Shown piece after piece: positions 8,134-18,300 of a stretch of 28,463 nucleotides of DNA. The translations under genes and the position numbers were made by a program. Source of the DNA: Stramenopiles sp. TOSAG23-3. Lineage: Eukaryota > Sar. The notes under the pieces were generated by a model. It did not search any database. It was given only the letters and a program-made list of their open reading frames with translations, and was not told the origin of the DNA. Every line of letters starts with the position of its first letter. Within the stretch, counting starts at the first letter, position 1. The stretch covers positions 1-28,463 of the forward strand of contig LT642216.1 in the NCBI GenBank assembly GCA_900128585.1. The letters run 5' to 3'.

Positions 8134-8325
8134 CGTATATATTTACCACAGTTTTTGAAATAGGAATAAAAATAATTCCTCTGTGGTGATGATGATTGAC
8201 AACCATCAACAACGACGAAACGAAATTATAACAAATCAAATTAAAAAATCGAGATAGGATTAGGGTTGGATTTGAAGTAGTATTTGATTTAAAATGAGAG
8301 TCTTAATCAACTAATTTCCACTCTT

Positions 8326-9546
8326 TCAGATTTGCCACGTCGTCCAAAACCACAAAACGCCCGAAAACATAATGGTGGGCGGCGATACTGAGGCCAGTGT
8401 GGCGCCGTTTACCCTCGTGTAAAAATCCTTGCGCGTCAATACCAATCCTTGGCAACTTCCCGGGACAGTGCCTGGGGAGTACATCCCATCCGGAAGCTCG
8501 GTATCCTCCACTTTCCAACTTTCTACTTTGCGTGGACCCTCTTTCTGCCGGTTGGACCCCCAGCACTGCATCGAACCCCCATCATCAATCGCGCACGAAT
8601 GGTAATTCCCCGAACTTATAGAGACGTACATTTTCCCCTCTCCAGGATAATAATATGGTTCGCACTCGGGCGTGCCATGGTAGTGCGTGCTGCAGCGCGC
8701 GGTTTTTTTCCCCCAACACTCTGCCGCGCCATCGCTTCGAATTGCACAACAATGGTACAGACCACAACTCACCTGGAGAAACCGTGCAAACTTTCGGTTA
8801 GGGAAGAACCGGTCGAGAGGGGCCTGCTTAAAATCATTTCTCCCCCAACACTCCATTCCACCGTTGCTGAGCACCGCGCACGAGTGAAACGCCCCCGTGC
8901 TTACTTGCATGTACCCGGTGCCCAGTTCAGGGAATTTGATCATAGTGTCGTCTTTCCCATCTGCCTCGGCTTGTGGGTCCAGCGGTGCTTGGCCGTATTG
9001 ATTATTTCCTATGCACTGGACAGCACCGTCGTTGAAGACTGCGCACGTATGTTCATGGGAGGTTGAGACCTGCACAAACAAACGGTCTTTGAACGGCAAC
9101 CACTCTGGCGGTGATTGTTTAAACACGTTCTTTCCCCCCCAGCACACCACGGTGCCCTTCGTTGTTACCGCGCACGCATGTTTAAACGCAACTTCTACGT
9201 TGCACAACTGCTCTTTGGGGGCGCCCATCATGTTCTCGCCCTCCCACGGCATTCCCCAGCACTCGGTGAGCCCAGAAAACTGTATTCCGCACGAATGAAA
9301 TGGCCCCATGTCCATGTGCGTCCAGGGCCCAATCTTTGAGGGAAGCGCGTTCTTGTACGTGTTTACGCCAAAGCACTCAATGCTTCCATTTACCGTTGCG
9401 CACGTAGCGTAATCACCGGCGCAGACATGCCAAGCCCCTGACATGCCCTTTAAGTCATGAAGAAAGTCCACCTTTGGGAACGCTTCCCCGAGCCCTGCCA
9501 AGAAGACGAAGGGGAGCACGGCACATACAGAAACCAACTGCGGCAT
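8326..9546 (-). CDS. Secreted RCC1-like repeat protein (seven-repeat propeller)
   Basis: A 406-residue protein with a signal peptide (LVSVCAVLPFVFLAGLGEA, cleavage near 22). It contains seven repeats of the form H-[ST]-C-[AG]-x5-G-x3-C-[WFI]-G, at about 47-60, 84-98, 123-137, 166-180, 221-235, 265-279 and 316-330, several followed by N-x-[YF]-x-Q-[AS]. This is the RCC1_2-type repeat, and seven copies fit one closed beta-propeller. Each repeat carries two Cys (the CA and CWG positions), which could form a disulfide per blade outside the cell. Nuclear RCC1 exchange activity is not implied: the signal peptide argues for an extracellular or vacuolar binding protein. After repeat 7 there is a 75-residue tail with no recognised domain. 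A TATATAAT-like sequence lies about 100 bases upstream (near 9650). The ligand is unknown. Confidence 0.88.
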   Translation of the reverse strand: MPQLVSVCAVLPFVFLAGLGEAFPKVDFLHDLKGMSGAWHVCAGDYATCATVNGSIECFGVNTYKNALPSKIGPWTHMDMGPFHSCGIQFSGLTECWGMPWEGENMMGAPKEQLCNVEVAFKHACAVTTKGTVVCWGGKNVFKQSPPEWLPFKDRLFVQVSTSHEHTCAVFNDGAVQCIGNNQYGQAPLDPQAEADGKDDTMIKFPELGTGYMQVSTGAFHSCAVLSNGGMECWGRNDFKQAPLDRFFPNRKFARFLQVSCGLYHCCAIRSDGAAECWGKKTARCSTHYHGTPECEPYYYPGEGKMYVSISSGNYHSCAIDDGGSMQCWGSNRQKEGPRKVESWKVEDTELPDGMYSPGTVPGSCQGLVLTRKDFYTRVNGATLASVSPPTIMFSGVLWFWTTWQI

Positions 9547-10123
9547 CGTTTGGGCTAAAATGATCCTATCCTACCCTTAATAGTGTTTTTCGTGTGCGTG
9601 TTCGTCCTACGATTTCTCATGTTTACTGATTTATCCATTACCGGTGGCATATATAATATACTATAATAAACAAACAAAAAAAATGATGATTTTTTTTATA
9701 ATAATATTATTATAATTATTATAACGTTTTTATTTTCTTCATTCTTCTTTTACTTTGAAACAAGTTATATATAAGTATGTTTTAATACTCCTACTGGTGG
9801 CTGTAATAAATAATTAAAATATTATAAACCTATTTATTTATTAGCTATGATGATATCTAATAATAATCAATACAAATAACAAAATATAAATTATATTAAA
9901 ATCTCTTATAAATATAAGAGATACAAAAAAATCGATCATTCTCTCAACATTCTCAGCATATTCAGCATTTTGATTGGTTCGTTTTAGTATATGAATATAT
10001 ATATACTTAAGTTTACCTATTTTATTTAATCCCAATACACACACAACAAGTTTTTCTTCAAAAAAGTATTTTTTTTTTTATTATTAAAAAATTATTTATT
10101 ATTATTAATTATTTATTTTCAAT
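9547..10123. other. A+T-rich spacer without a recognisable gene
   Basis: This spacer lies between the RCC1-like gene and the 3' end of the Nup88-like gene, both on the minus strand. It is composed of A/T homopolymers and AAT/ATT triplets. A short inverted repeat, TCTCTTATA / TATAAGAGA (9902-9910 and 9914-9922), is visible. The 67-codon frame at 9841-10044 is Ile/Tyr-rich low complexity and is rejected. No RNA gene was recognised. Confidence 0.7.
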
Positions 10124-12485
10124 TTACCATCCAATATCATCTTCTTCCACGAAGGATGTTAAATCGCTTTGTTGAAGTTCGCCTGACGTTCTCGTATCTA
10201 TTTTCTGTTCGGTTTTACTGCCACTTGCTGGATCAAACGGCAACGCCCCAGAGCGTGCAAACGTTTTTTCCAGGCCATCAACCCGTGCTGACCATTTCGC
10301 CAGATCCTGCAAGTTATCCTCCAAGTCCTTGCTCACTTGCTGGAGCATTTGCCGCGGGATTGCGCGGTCATCGTCCTGCCCGGTGCGCTTGGACTTGGCT
10401 TGGGCGCTATTTGCTAACCCTGCAACTTCGGCGCGCAGCTTACTCATGCTCCCGTTCAAAAACTTCAGCGTTTCCTGCTGTCTATTGAGCTCCCCGTATA
10501 GTTCCTTCTGCTGTTTCGTCAAAGGCTTTGAAATGTACATCTTTTCGATCAACAAATCTATTCGTTTCTCGATCTGGATTTGTCGAATCTTTACGGATTC
10601 GATCTTCGTTTGAAAGGTCGAGCAGCTCTTCCGCTTTGTTTTCTCCACCCTTTCCTCCAGCTTCTTTGTCATCTCCGTCATTTTCTGCAACGGTTCGTCC
10701 CAAAACGCCTCGACCCGTTCCAACTCACGCTGGAAACTGTCGTACGCCAGCACGCGCTGTTGGAGGCAGGCAATGTGCTCTTTCGCCATCGCGGCGCTTT
10801 CGTACGTTGCGATGGGCCCCGCCGGCCACGACGGTTGGGGAACGGTCAGGGAGGACTCTAGTTCGTTCAAAATGGCCAGGTTAAACCGTACCTTCTCGAT
10901 GGAGACCGTGTCGCCGTTGCCCTGCGCTGGCTCAATCGCGCCCCCGGGGGGGGGGCATAGCTTCCCTGCTCAGGGCATGGGCCAGGTCTACCTTCACCAA
11001 CCCCTCCCGGACCCTTACAAAGGTTTTTCGCTTTGACATGGCTACGTACGAACGAAACCCAGAAATGCTGCTGGCCTCGCTGCACGAAAAGCACGGGCGA
11101 GTGCCGTGCTTGGTTTCTTCGGCCCAGGCCTCCGTGTTCAGCAGGTCTGCGGAAGGGCCGTCGTCGTCGTCGGCCTCGAAGTACTTGAGTAGTTTCTCGA
11201 ATATCCACGGCATCTTCAAGACGTAGACGGTCCGTGAGCCCACCAGAAACAAAAAATCAACGCTGATGTTGTCGGTGGCTATGTGGTATTTCTCTCCCGC
11301 GGATGCCTTCATCGCGGTGACGACGTTCAACGTCTTTCTGTTGCTGCTGGGCACGTACGTTTCGTTCCACATGGGGGCAGGAACTCGGGACCCATTTATC
11401 AGAATCCTTACTATTCCCGACGTGGACGTGACGACAAAAATGGTCGGCACGTCGTTCCCAGTGCGACTGTTTGCCACGTTGATGCAGGACAGAGATAGTC
11501 CAGTGGTCGTCTCGTCCCGCTCCGCCACCGCGCTGTTCTCCAACGGGGGCAGCTGCGGGCAAGGCTTCAACGCGCCCATGTGGCCGCCGCCGACATGAAC
11601 CAGCACTCCATCAGGGGCCGCGCGCCAGCAGGTTTCGAGCCACTCTCTCGCCATCGTCGGCGCCTGGGAAAGGAGGCGCAGAAACGTCTGGCGCTTGATT
11701 TGGGTGCCCAGGGGGGCGAATGGGCACACGGGGACGATGCGCTCGTCTGATAGCAGGACGTAAAGGGAGAAAATCTCCCAATTCACTTCGCTCGCGCCAC
11801 ACCTGCGAACGAACGAGAAGGCGACGGGCGCCCTGGGAGTTTGAAACTTCGTCTTCATCTCCACCTGGACACGACCCGAGTTCTCTTCATCCACCGTTTT
11901 TGCGGAGTACATGCCCAGGGTCACCGCGCACTCGTCGTTCATATCTTGCGACAGGACCACCAAAGCGTGCGACTCCAAAGGATGCCACTGTACGGAAACG
12001 ATTCTACTTCTTCGGTGCTCGAGAGGCCGAGAACAGGGCAGGCCGACGGGCACTGGGCTCCCTGCGTTCCTTGCAGTGGCCAAAAGCTGCCGCCGAAGGC
12101 CTTTGCTTTCCACTGGTACCACGAAAAACGAGTCGTCCGCATTCAGAACGTAAAGCATGCTGCCGGTCGCGTTAAATGAAAGCTCTTTCGGCTTATTCAC
12201 GGTGCACGCCTCGCCTGCGGTCCCTAAAATACGAACGTCGACGGGACACCACACCGACAGCTGCTCGTTGGCCTCCTCGTCTTCGCCGACGACGCCGTCC
12301 ATGCTTGGGCCCAGGTACGCGCAAAAAAGTTTAGACTCGCCATTGCATAACCCCGCACAAAATCCAATTCCCTGGTTGTTCAACGCAAACGTCTGCAGCT
12401 CTTGCGGCGAGTTGCCGACGGACTGGCTCGAGTCCCACTCCGACGCTGGAAAATTATGCTGCTCAACAAGACCAGGCGTCTGCAT
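10124..12485 (-). CDS. NUP88: Nup88-like nucleoporin, frame interrupted at a G10/C10 run
   Basis: Nup88 (Nup82 in yeast) sits on the cytoplasmic face of the nuclear pore and anchors the Nup214-Nup62 export platform. The N-terminal part (12485 to about 10950, about 510 residues) looks like a beta-propeller. Nup88-type strands include SRIVSVQWHPLESHALVVLS (160-179) and APVAFSFV followed by EIFSLYVLLSDERIVPVCP (about 220-260). The C-terminal part is a long coiled coil (LQQRVLAYDSFQRELERVE, then KPLTKQQKELYGELNRQQET) ending in an acidic EEDDIGW. The two parts are in different frames: the first hits a stop at 10932 just after ten G at 10946-10955 (plus strand). Nine G would give one protein of about 786 residues (human 741). 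The fold assignment rests on motif similarity; identity as Nup88 is likely, not certain. The leader contains GGATAGGAT immediately before the ATG. Confidence 0.78.
10941..10955 (+). repeat. C5G10 tract at the Nup88-like frame break
   Basis: On the plus strand five C are followed by ten G. On the coding strand this reads Met and a run of Pro codons, then terminates 4 codons later. Removing one G joins the propeller frame to the coiled-coil frame with no internal stop. Homopolymer miscount is the simplest explanation. Confidence 0.85.
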
Positions 12486-13135
12486 CCTATCCTCACTATA
12501 TGTCCGCTTCTAAACTACTCCTTCTTCCAAAGAGATCCTCTCTATCAAACAACTAACCTCGTCAACAATCAAACAAACAAAGAACATTTTCCCTTTCTTC
12601 CTTCTCCTAATGCATGCACTAATTCCTTATCTATTGAATAATAGTAATACAGTAGTATTAATTTCGAAGAGAGTAAGAAGTAAATAATAATAATTATTTT
12701 TAAAAAATTATTATTTGAATTCATCATTTTTTTTGTGTCTTCTTCTTCTTTCTTCTTCTTTCTTCTTCTTTTTTTTTGTGTTGTTTTCGTTGCGCTTCGT
12801 CTTCCGCCTTCCGCCTTCCGCCTTCCACCATCCGTCCCCTCAATAATAATAATGTCCTCATTATACCAATGTTAATATTAATATTATACAGCAGCCAGAT
12901 AGCCAGATAGAAGAAGAATTTTAAAACACAGAAGAAGTTAAAAAGAAGAGGGGGGAAGAGAGGAGACTGAAATTTTTTTATAAAAAAAATATTTGTTTGT
13001 ACACGCTTACACGTATAAATTATCAATACCTTTTGTTAAAATCATTATGTTTTGACAATCTATACTCGATGGTTGAACTGGGGTGATGATTAAGAGACTG
13101 CATTCTTTTAAGTTGCATCCTGGCCTGTACTTTGT
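12486..13135. other. Spacer with CTT and CTTCCGC repeats
   Basis: Between the Nup88-like and CRAL-TRIO genes (both minus strand). It contains CTT-rich tracts (about 12737-12775), then four tandem CTTCCGC heptamers (12801-12826), duplicated AGCCAGATAG (about 12892-12910) and A+T-rich sequence. A 100-codon minus-strand frame at 12724-13026 is Lys/Arg/Glu low complexity encoded by the CTT tract and is not called. Confidence 0.7.
12801..12826. repeat. (CTTCCGC)n minisatellite, about 4 units
   Basis: Four consecutive heptamers, CTTCCGC x3 followed by CTTCCA, in non-coding spacer next to a CTT microsatellite. It is a simple tandem repeat. Confidence 0.85.
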
Positions 13136-14113
13136 TTACTTTTCTGTTTTCAGTGCCCATTGTTTGAACGCATCGGGCACCCCTTCGAGGTCAATGCTTG
13201 CGAGGTAGGCTTTCTTTTTTTCCAACGCCTCGGCGACATGATCTTCCGCCAACATAGGGTATGCCCCCCCCTCGATGACCTGCCTGCTTTCTGGAATATT
13301 CAGATCCACGGATCCGCCCAGCTCTTTCAACAAATCCTCATGGCACATGTACGAGAGCATTTTGTTCTCCTCCCCTGCCGCAAGAAAGCACAGCTTCTTC
13401 TTCGTCTCCTCCGCAAGGAACAGGGCAACCACTTTGTAAATTCCCCAAAACATCCAGCCGATCGGGTAGATGATGGTGGCGTACAAGGATTCGGGGAAAT
13501 TGTCTGCCAACGTAGAGTTGAACTGCTGAAAATACCCCGAGTCGTACTGGCTCATGTAGGAAAAGTTGGTGGAGTCCCAAATGCAGACGACCTTTTCCAA
13601 AGGATGGCGCTTCCGCTTCCGTGCCGTCTCCGTCATATACACCAACGCTTGCAGGCAAACGTCCAAGTCGAGCCCTTTTTCAAACAAGTACGAACGGCAC
13701 ACGAAGATTTGGCGGCCCTCTACGTCGAAGTTGTCTTTCGCGTAGAACATGCGTCCCTTACTAAGCTCGTCTTGGACTGCCTGGGGGAGCTTTTTTGGGT
13801 CCATAGGGAGTCCGCCCTCTGGGATATGCTTTCTTCTCCACTCGCACGTGTCGCGAAGCATTTTTTCTGTCTTCTTCAGATCAAAGTTGCGAGCCCTTAA
13901 GAATTTTATGAGGGAAGCGGTATCCCTGGAAACGCAGGGTTCATCTTTCATAATTTTTCGAAACTCCACCAACGCGTCTTTTTCCTTATCTGTCAATAGC
14001 GCTTCCAGCGCCGCGTGGTCCATTGCCGCCTTCTTGTGTGCGGCGTTAACCCCTGAGAGAAAGTCAGTGGGGTCACCCCTGTCCGCGTACTCTGTTTCCG
14101 CCATACTAGCCAT
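13136..14113 (-). CDS. Sec14-like CRAL-TRIO lipid-transfer protein
   Basis: Sec14-type proteins extract and present phosphatidylinositol or other lipids between membranes and lipid kinases. The 325-residue protein has an N-terminal helical CRAL-TRIO-N region (about 40-96) including SLIKFLRARNFDLKKTEKML (68-87) and WRRKH. The lipid-binding CRAL-TRIO domain (about 120-272) includes VVCIWDSTNFSY, the NFPESLYATIIYPIGWMFWG stretch (about 205-224) and FLAEETKKKLCFL, which forms the gate region in Sec14. The usual NAP is replaced by IYP. No GOLD domain or transmembrane segment follows, so it is a short, soluble cytosolic form. The C-terminus is a charged helix (EALEKKKAYLASIDLEGVP). The start is the first ATG of MASMAE; the second Met three codons on is equally possible. 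The lipid ligand cannot be read from the sequence. Confidence 0.93.
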   Translation of the reverse strand: MASMAETEYADRGDPTDFLSGVNAAHKKAAMDHAALEALLTDKEKDALVEFRKIMKDEPCVSRDTASLIKFLRARNFDLKKTEKMLRDTCEWRRKHIPEGGLPMDPKKLPQAVQDELSKGRMFYAKDNFDVEGRQIFVCRSYLFEKGLDLDVCLQALVYMTETARKRKRHPLEKVVCIWDSTNFSYMSQYDSGYFQQFNSTLADNFPESLYATIIYPIGWMFWGIYKVVALFLAEETKKKLCFLAAGEENKMLSYMCHEDLLKELGGSVDLNIPESRQVIEGGAYPMLAEDHVAEALEKKKAYLASIDLEGVPDAFKQWALKTEK

Positions 14114-14585
14114 TTTTTTGTTTACTATAATAATTATAAACTATTTCTTCGTAAATAATATAATGATAATCACTTTTCAACTAACAACAATTGGGAATTG
14201 AAGCGCTTTGCTTCCTCAGCCTTCTTCTTGTCCTTCAATATAACCACCTCTTTTTAAAAAATTGTTTTCAGTCAAATAATCGAAGAATATATCTCTTCTT
14301 CTACCCACAATATTTATTATATTAAAAAATATTATTATACTGTAATAATAATAATTAAGCTAATAATAATAATATGATAAAATATACACAGTGTCGTGGT
14401 CTATTAATTACTACGTGCCGATATATGTAATAGAACGAACCTTCATGCCTCACTCCACTCACCCCGTGAAGAGATTCAATTATTAGTCTCTATTTATTTA
14501 TTATTATACTACTATGATGTAATACTACTATAGCAACCAACAACGAAAAAAAATTATTGGTCGATCACGACCGACCGACCTGTCA

Positions 14586-14665
14586 TCTTTCTTTCTTTCT
14601 TTCTATCTTCTCTTTCTTTCTTCTCTTTCTTCTCTTTCTTTCTTTCTTTCTTTCTTTCTTTCGAC

Positions 14666-14709
<44 letters not shown>

Positions 14710-14758
14710 NNNNNNNNNNNNNNNNNNNNNNNNNNNNNNNNNNNNNNNNNNNNNNNNN

Positions 14759-14789
<31 letters not shown>

Positions 14790-14893
14790 TCGACTCTTTC
14801 TTTCTTTCTTTCTTTCGACTCTTTCTTTCTTTCTTTCGACTCTTTCTTTCTTTCTTTCTTTCTTTCATCTCTTTCTTTCTTTCTTTCTTTCCT
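14586..14893. repeat. (CTTT)n microsatellite with CGACT interruptions, spanning an N gap
   Basis: Near-perfect CTTT units run on both sides of 49 N (14710-14758). The array is interrupted by CGACT at about 14662, 14791, 14816 and 14838, giving a higher-order CTTT-block/CGACT pattern, and degrades into CTCTCT at the right end. The gap lies inside the array, so its true length is unknown. Confidence 0.95.
14710..14758. other. Assembly gap (49 N)
   Basis: Forty-nine undetermined bases inside the CTTT array. This is an unresolved repeat; no gene is affected. Confidence 0.99.
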
Positions 14894-15391
14894 TCTCTCT
14901 CTCTCAGTTCTCGCTTCTCCTGTGCTACTGGTGGCCAGTGATTATTAAAATAGAAAATACTTTTTTTTTTAAATAAAAGAAATCGATTCAACTCACCTTC
15001 CTTCTTCCTTCCTTGTTATTTCCTAAACCTAATTAATATAATTTAAAAATGACCGTCCGACGTCCGCGACCATCACATTTGTTTCTATGGTATTGGTATA
15101 ATAATGTAGTACATATTATTATATTATTATTGATGAAATGATCATATTATTACTACTAAATAAATAAGCTTTTGATAAAAAAAAAAGAGGAGGAAGGAAG
15201 TTATAACTTTGATACGGTACGAAATGTATCTTTCCATATAAAATTAAATGAATACAAACTGAACATGGTTTTTCTCAACGAAATGAGGTAGAATTGTGTT
15301 GCGTTTCCATTCTCGGTTTGGATCGGTATTGTTCTATTATTATTATTTTAAAGGAAGGAAAGAACGAAAGCGTCTGTGGTACAACGAGAGA

Positions 15392-18300
15392 ATGGGTGTC
15401 CAAACCCTCTTCCTTCAGGCCTTTGTTGTCACTGCTTTGGCAGTCTTCTCCCTCGGCGTGTATCAACTGTACTTTGTGATCCCTGCGGGTAAGAATTCGT
15501 GTGAAATGACCTACATGAACCCGCACTATGCCAGATTCTCCATGAGTGTGCATTCCGACAAGTTAAAGTACTTGAACAAGAAGTACGCCCTGTACCGTTT
15601 TTTTGCAACCAAAGTACGTTCCGCGGCGGGACGCCCTGAGGGTGAGCGGTGTCCCCGTGCTCTTTGTTCCTGGGAACAAGGGGGACTACAAGCAGGTTCG
15701 ATCCCTCGGATCGGTTGCCGATAGCATGAGCAAAGACATAGGAAACGGCCGTCGCTTAGAATTTTTTACGCTAGACTTTGGGGAGGAAGCCAGTGCCTTC
15801 AACGGGGACTTGCTAGACGACCAGGCGGAATATATAAACGCGGCCGTCGCGGCAATACTACGACTGTACCGAAAAAACGCTAGGGGAGACAAGAAGCTGT
15901 TGGCAAAGGCCCCGACCACCGTCGTCATCGTTGCGCACTCTATGGGCGGGGTTGCGGCCCGCTACGCGTTCACCTTGGACTCGTTTCGCCACGGCACCAT
16001 GAGCACGGTCATCACCCTGAGCACGCCGCACACGAGGCCACCGGTAAACATTGACTCGAGGCTTGGGTCGCTCTACAACGAAATGAACAACCACTGGGGA
16101 ATCGGGGCCCGCAAGTTGGCCCACAGGTTCATCGAAGCCGCCATCCGAGATAAGAATGAAACTCTCCGTAAGCAGCAGGAAGAGGCGGCAGCCGCAGCGA
16201 CGGAGACCAAGGTCACCGACGAAGAGCACGTGCTGTCAGAGTTCGACGAAGACGAGCCGCAGGTCACGGAGGAGGAGGAGGCAGCGGAAACGTCCGGCAG
16301 CACCGAAACGGAGGCGGGGCAGAAGGGCGAGAAGGCGAAGCCGTCCATGTCCTGGCTACAGTATTCAAAGAGCTTTTTCGTCAGCGCGGAATCTGAAAAA
16401 AAAAAGGGGGAGCCAAAATTGACACCGGCGCAGCTTCGTGTCAACAAACTTGCCCACCAAATGAAACCTGTCGTCCTGGTGTCCTTGGCTGGCGGGAAGA
16501 GGGACACCCTGGTGGACACCTCGCTCTGCGCGGTAGCCCCCGTCGTTACGCCCGACCGTGGGCTGGCAGTGCGCACCGAAGACATCCCTGGCGTTAAACT
16601 TTCGATCGACCACCAGTGTATGTGCTGGTGCAACCAGCTGATGAAGTCCATTGCGGTGTCGCTGTACAATATCGTCGATCCCAACACGGGGAACGTCTAC
16701 AAACGGGTGGAGGAGAGAATGGATGTCTTCCGTGAAAATTTTATGCCCGAAGCCGCGGCAAACGCCGCCGCCGACGCAGGGCATACGTTGAGGAATGGGC
16801 TCAGCCGAACGGTCCCGTTCACGCACGACCTGATCTTTACCGCGAGCAATGAAACCGTGAAAAGGGCGGTTGGTGGGGAGTACGGTAGTGTGGTTCCAGT
16901 CGCGACGGAAATAGTGCGCTCGTACGGGCCATTTCTGTTCCCCCTGTGCCTTGGAATACTCCTCCTGTCGTTCGCGTACCAAATGACGATGTACTTCCCG
17001 TCGGACGGGGGGGCGTACCCGTCGATGGAGGAATCGCTGGACCCGAACAACCACCTGCTCAACGTGTTGGTAGGGCTAGTGCAGGGAAGCCCGCAGAGCC
17101 CGTCCGGGCAGTTTTTCAGCGACGAAAAAGGAAAAGAGTTGGTGAAGAAAATCTCCTCGTACTTTTCTGTACTTTTCTTTGCCCTCTTCGTCTATCGCTC
17201 CCCGTTTTTTGGGTCGGGTACCATTTCTGAGGGTCTGGCGGCATCGGGGTCGGGATCCACCGTTGTCTGGGCAATTGACACGATGGTAAGAACGGTCGAA
17301 GTGTTTTCGATCACAAGCCTGTTGCCCGTGGGGACGGGCTTTCCACCGTTCTGGATTTTCTGCATTTTGTACCTGGTGGCTTTGGGGCTGCTGCGCGCGG
17401 TAATACTTTTCGCGAAACTGGTTCAGAAGGTAACGGGCGCCTTGCGTTTTCCAACGATGGTTGAAGCTTGCGCCCCAGTGTACACCAAGCACCAACGAAT
17501 GGTCGATGGGGTCTTTTGGATCGTCTCGGTGTTTTTAGTCGGGCACTTGCGGCTGGAACACATCGTGTCGCACGGCTTTAACTATGTCCTTTCCAATGCG
17601 CGCCCGTTCGCCTTTAGCCGAGAACTGGGTGCCCTTTTGCTAGTAATCACGCTCAGCAACCTCCTGAAAGGTGTTCGCTTCATCTTCCTTTCGTCTTCTC
17701 AAGAGGGCACAAATCAATCCTTTGCAAACTACCAATTTTCAATTGGTCTGTTGCTTGTGTTTACCGCCCCGTTCCACGTTCCCGTTGCGTTGAAGTGCCT
17801 GAACACGATAGCTACGGACAGGGGATACCAACGCGGAATATTTGATCTTACCATCACGTTCGGGCTCGAACTCGGCTCGTTCATGCTGGCCCGAATGGCT
17901 GGAGTGCTGCCAATGCGCTGCTCTAGTGAATCGACGTCGGGGAAGAAAATGTACTATGGTATTGAAATAGGGCCCATGGGCCCGTCTCCCCAACAAGGGG
18001 AGGCGATTCGAAACGCAGTCTGGAAGGATACCAAGTTGAGGGAGATTCGGGACAGATCGGCGGAGATCGATGCGGACTATAATGAACTAGTAGAATTGAC
18101 GGGTCAAGTCGAAATTGCGGTGCAAGCCGGGCCTCCAAAAGCGTACGATGCAAAGAAATCAAAAGATGCGATCCATCTTCACCGGCTTTGTGCAACTCTT
18201 TCAGACGTCAAAATGATGAGCAAACTCTTAAAGATGGACCTCATTGAGCACAATGGGAACCAGGAAGTTCGGATGGGGCGAAAAGCGTGCACTTGGAAAT

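Larger units (their letters stand above)
7851..8325. other. Convergent spacer with two repeat-family copies and telomere-like motifs
   Basis: This spacer lies between the 3' ends of GH28 (+) and the RCC1-like gene (-). It holds the 24-base family 1 element (7926-7949), repeat family 2 copy B (7994-8073), a TTAGGGTTAGGGTTA run (8119-8133) and a single GGATTAGGGTTGG (about 8258-8270). The remainder is A+T rich with no gene. Confidence 0.75.
14114..15391. other. Long spacer with a CTTT microsatellite and assembly gap
   Basis: Divergent spacer between the CRAL-TRIO and PGAP1 genes. It is A+T rich, with a large CTTT array around an N gap (listed separately). The 145- and 139-codon frames on both strands across the array are pure repeat. 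No gene or RNA gene was recognised. The 5' leader of PGAP1 is at the right end. Confidence 0.75.

Noticed and set aside
8181-8200. GTGATGATGA resembling a C/D snoRNA C box
   Set aside because: No D box (CTGA) at suitable distance and no terminal stem.
12724-13026. 100-codon minus-strand Lys/Arg/Glu frame
   Set aside because: Generated by CTT microsatellite and heptamer repeats.
13160-13900. 246-codon plus-strand frame opposite the CRAL-TRIO gene
   Set aside because: The minus strand carries a complete, recognisable Sec14-like domain; the antisense frame is a by-product of codon bias.
14554-14991. 145- and 139-codon frames on both strands across the CTTT array
   Set aside because: Pure repeat translation (KERK or FLSF) including N bases.
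15691-15712. GGTTCGATCC resembling a tRNA B box
   Set aside because: It lies inside the PGAP1 coding sequence (KQVRSLGS) and no cloverleaf could be built around it.
16073-17062. Several 120-229 codon minus-strand frames opposite PGAP1
   Set aside because: They overlap the catalytic and membrane regions of PGAP1 and show no protein features of their own.
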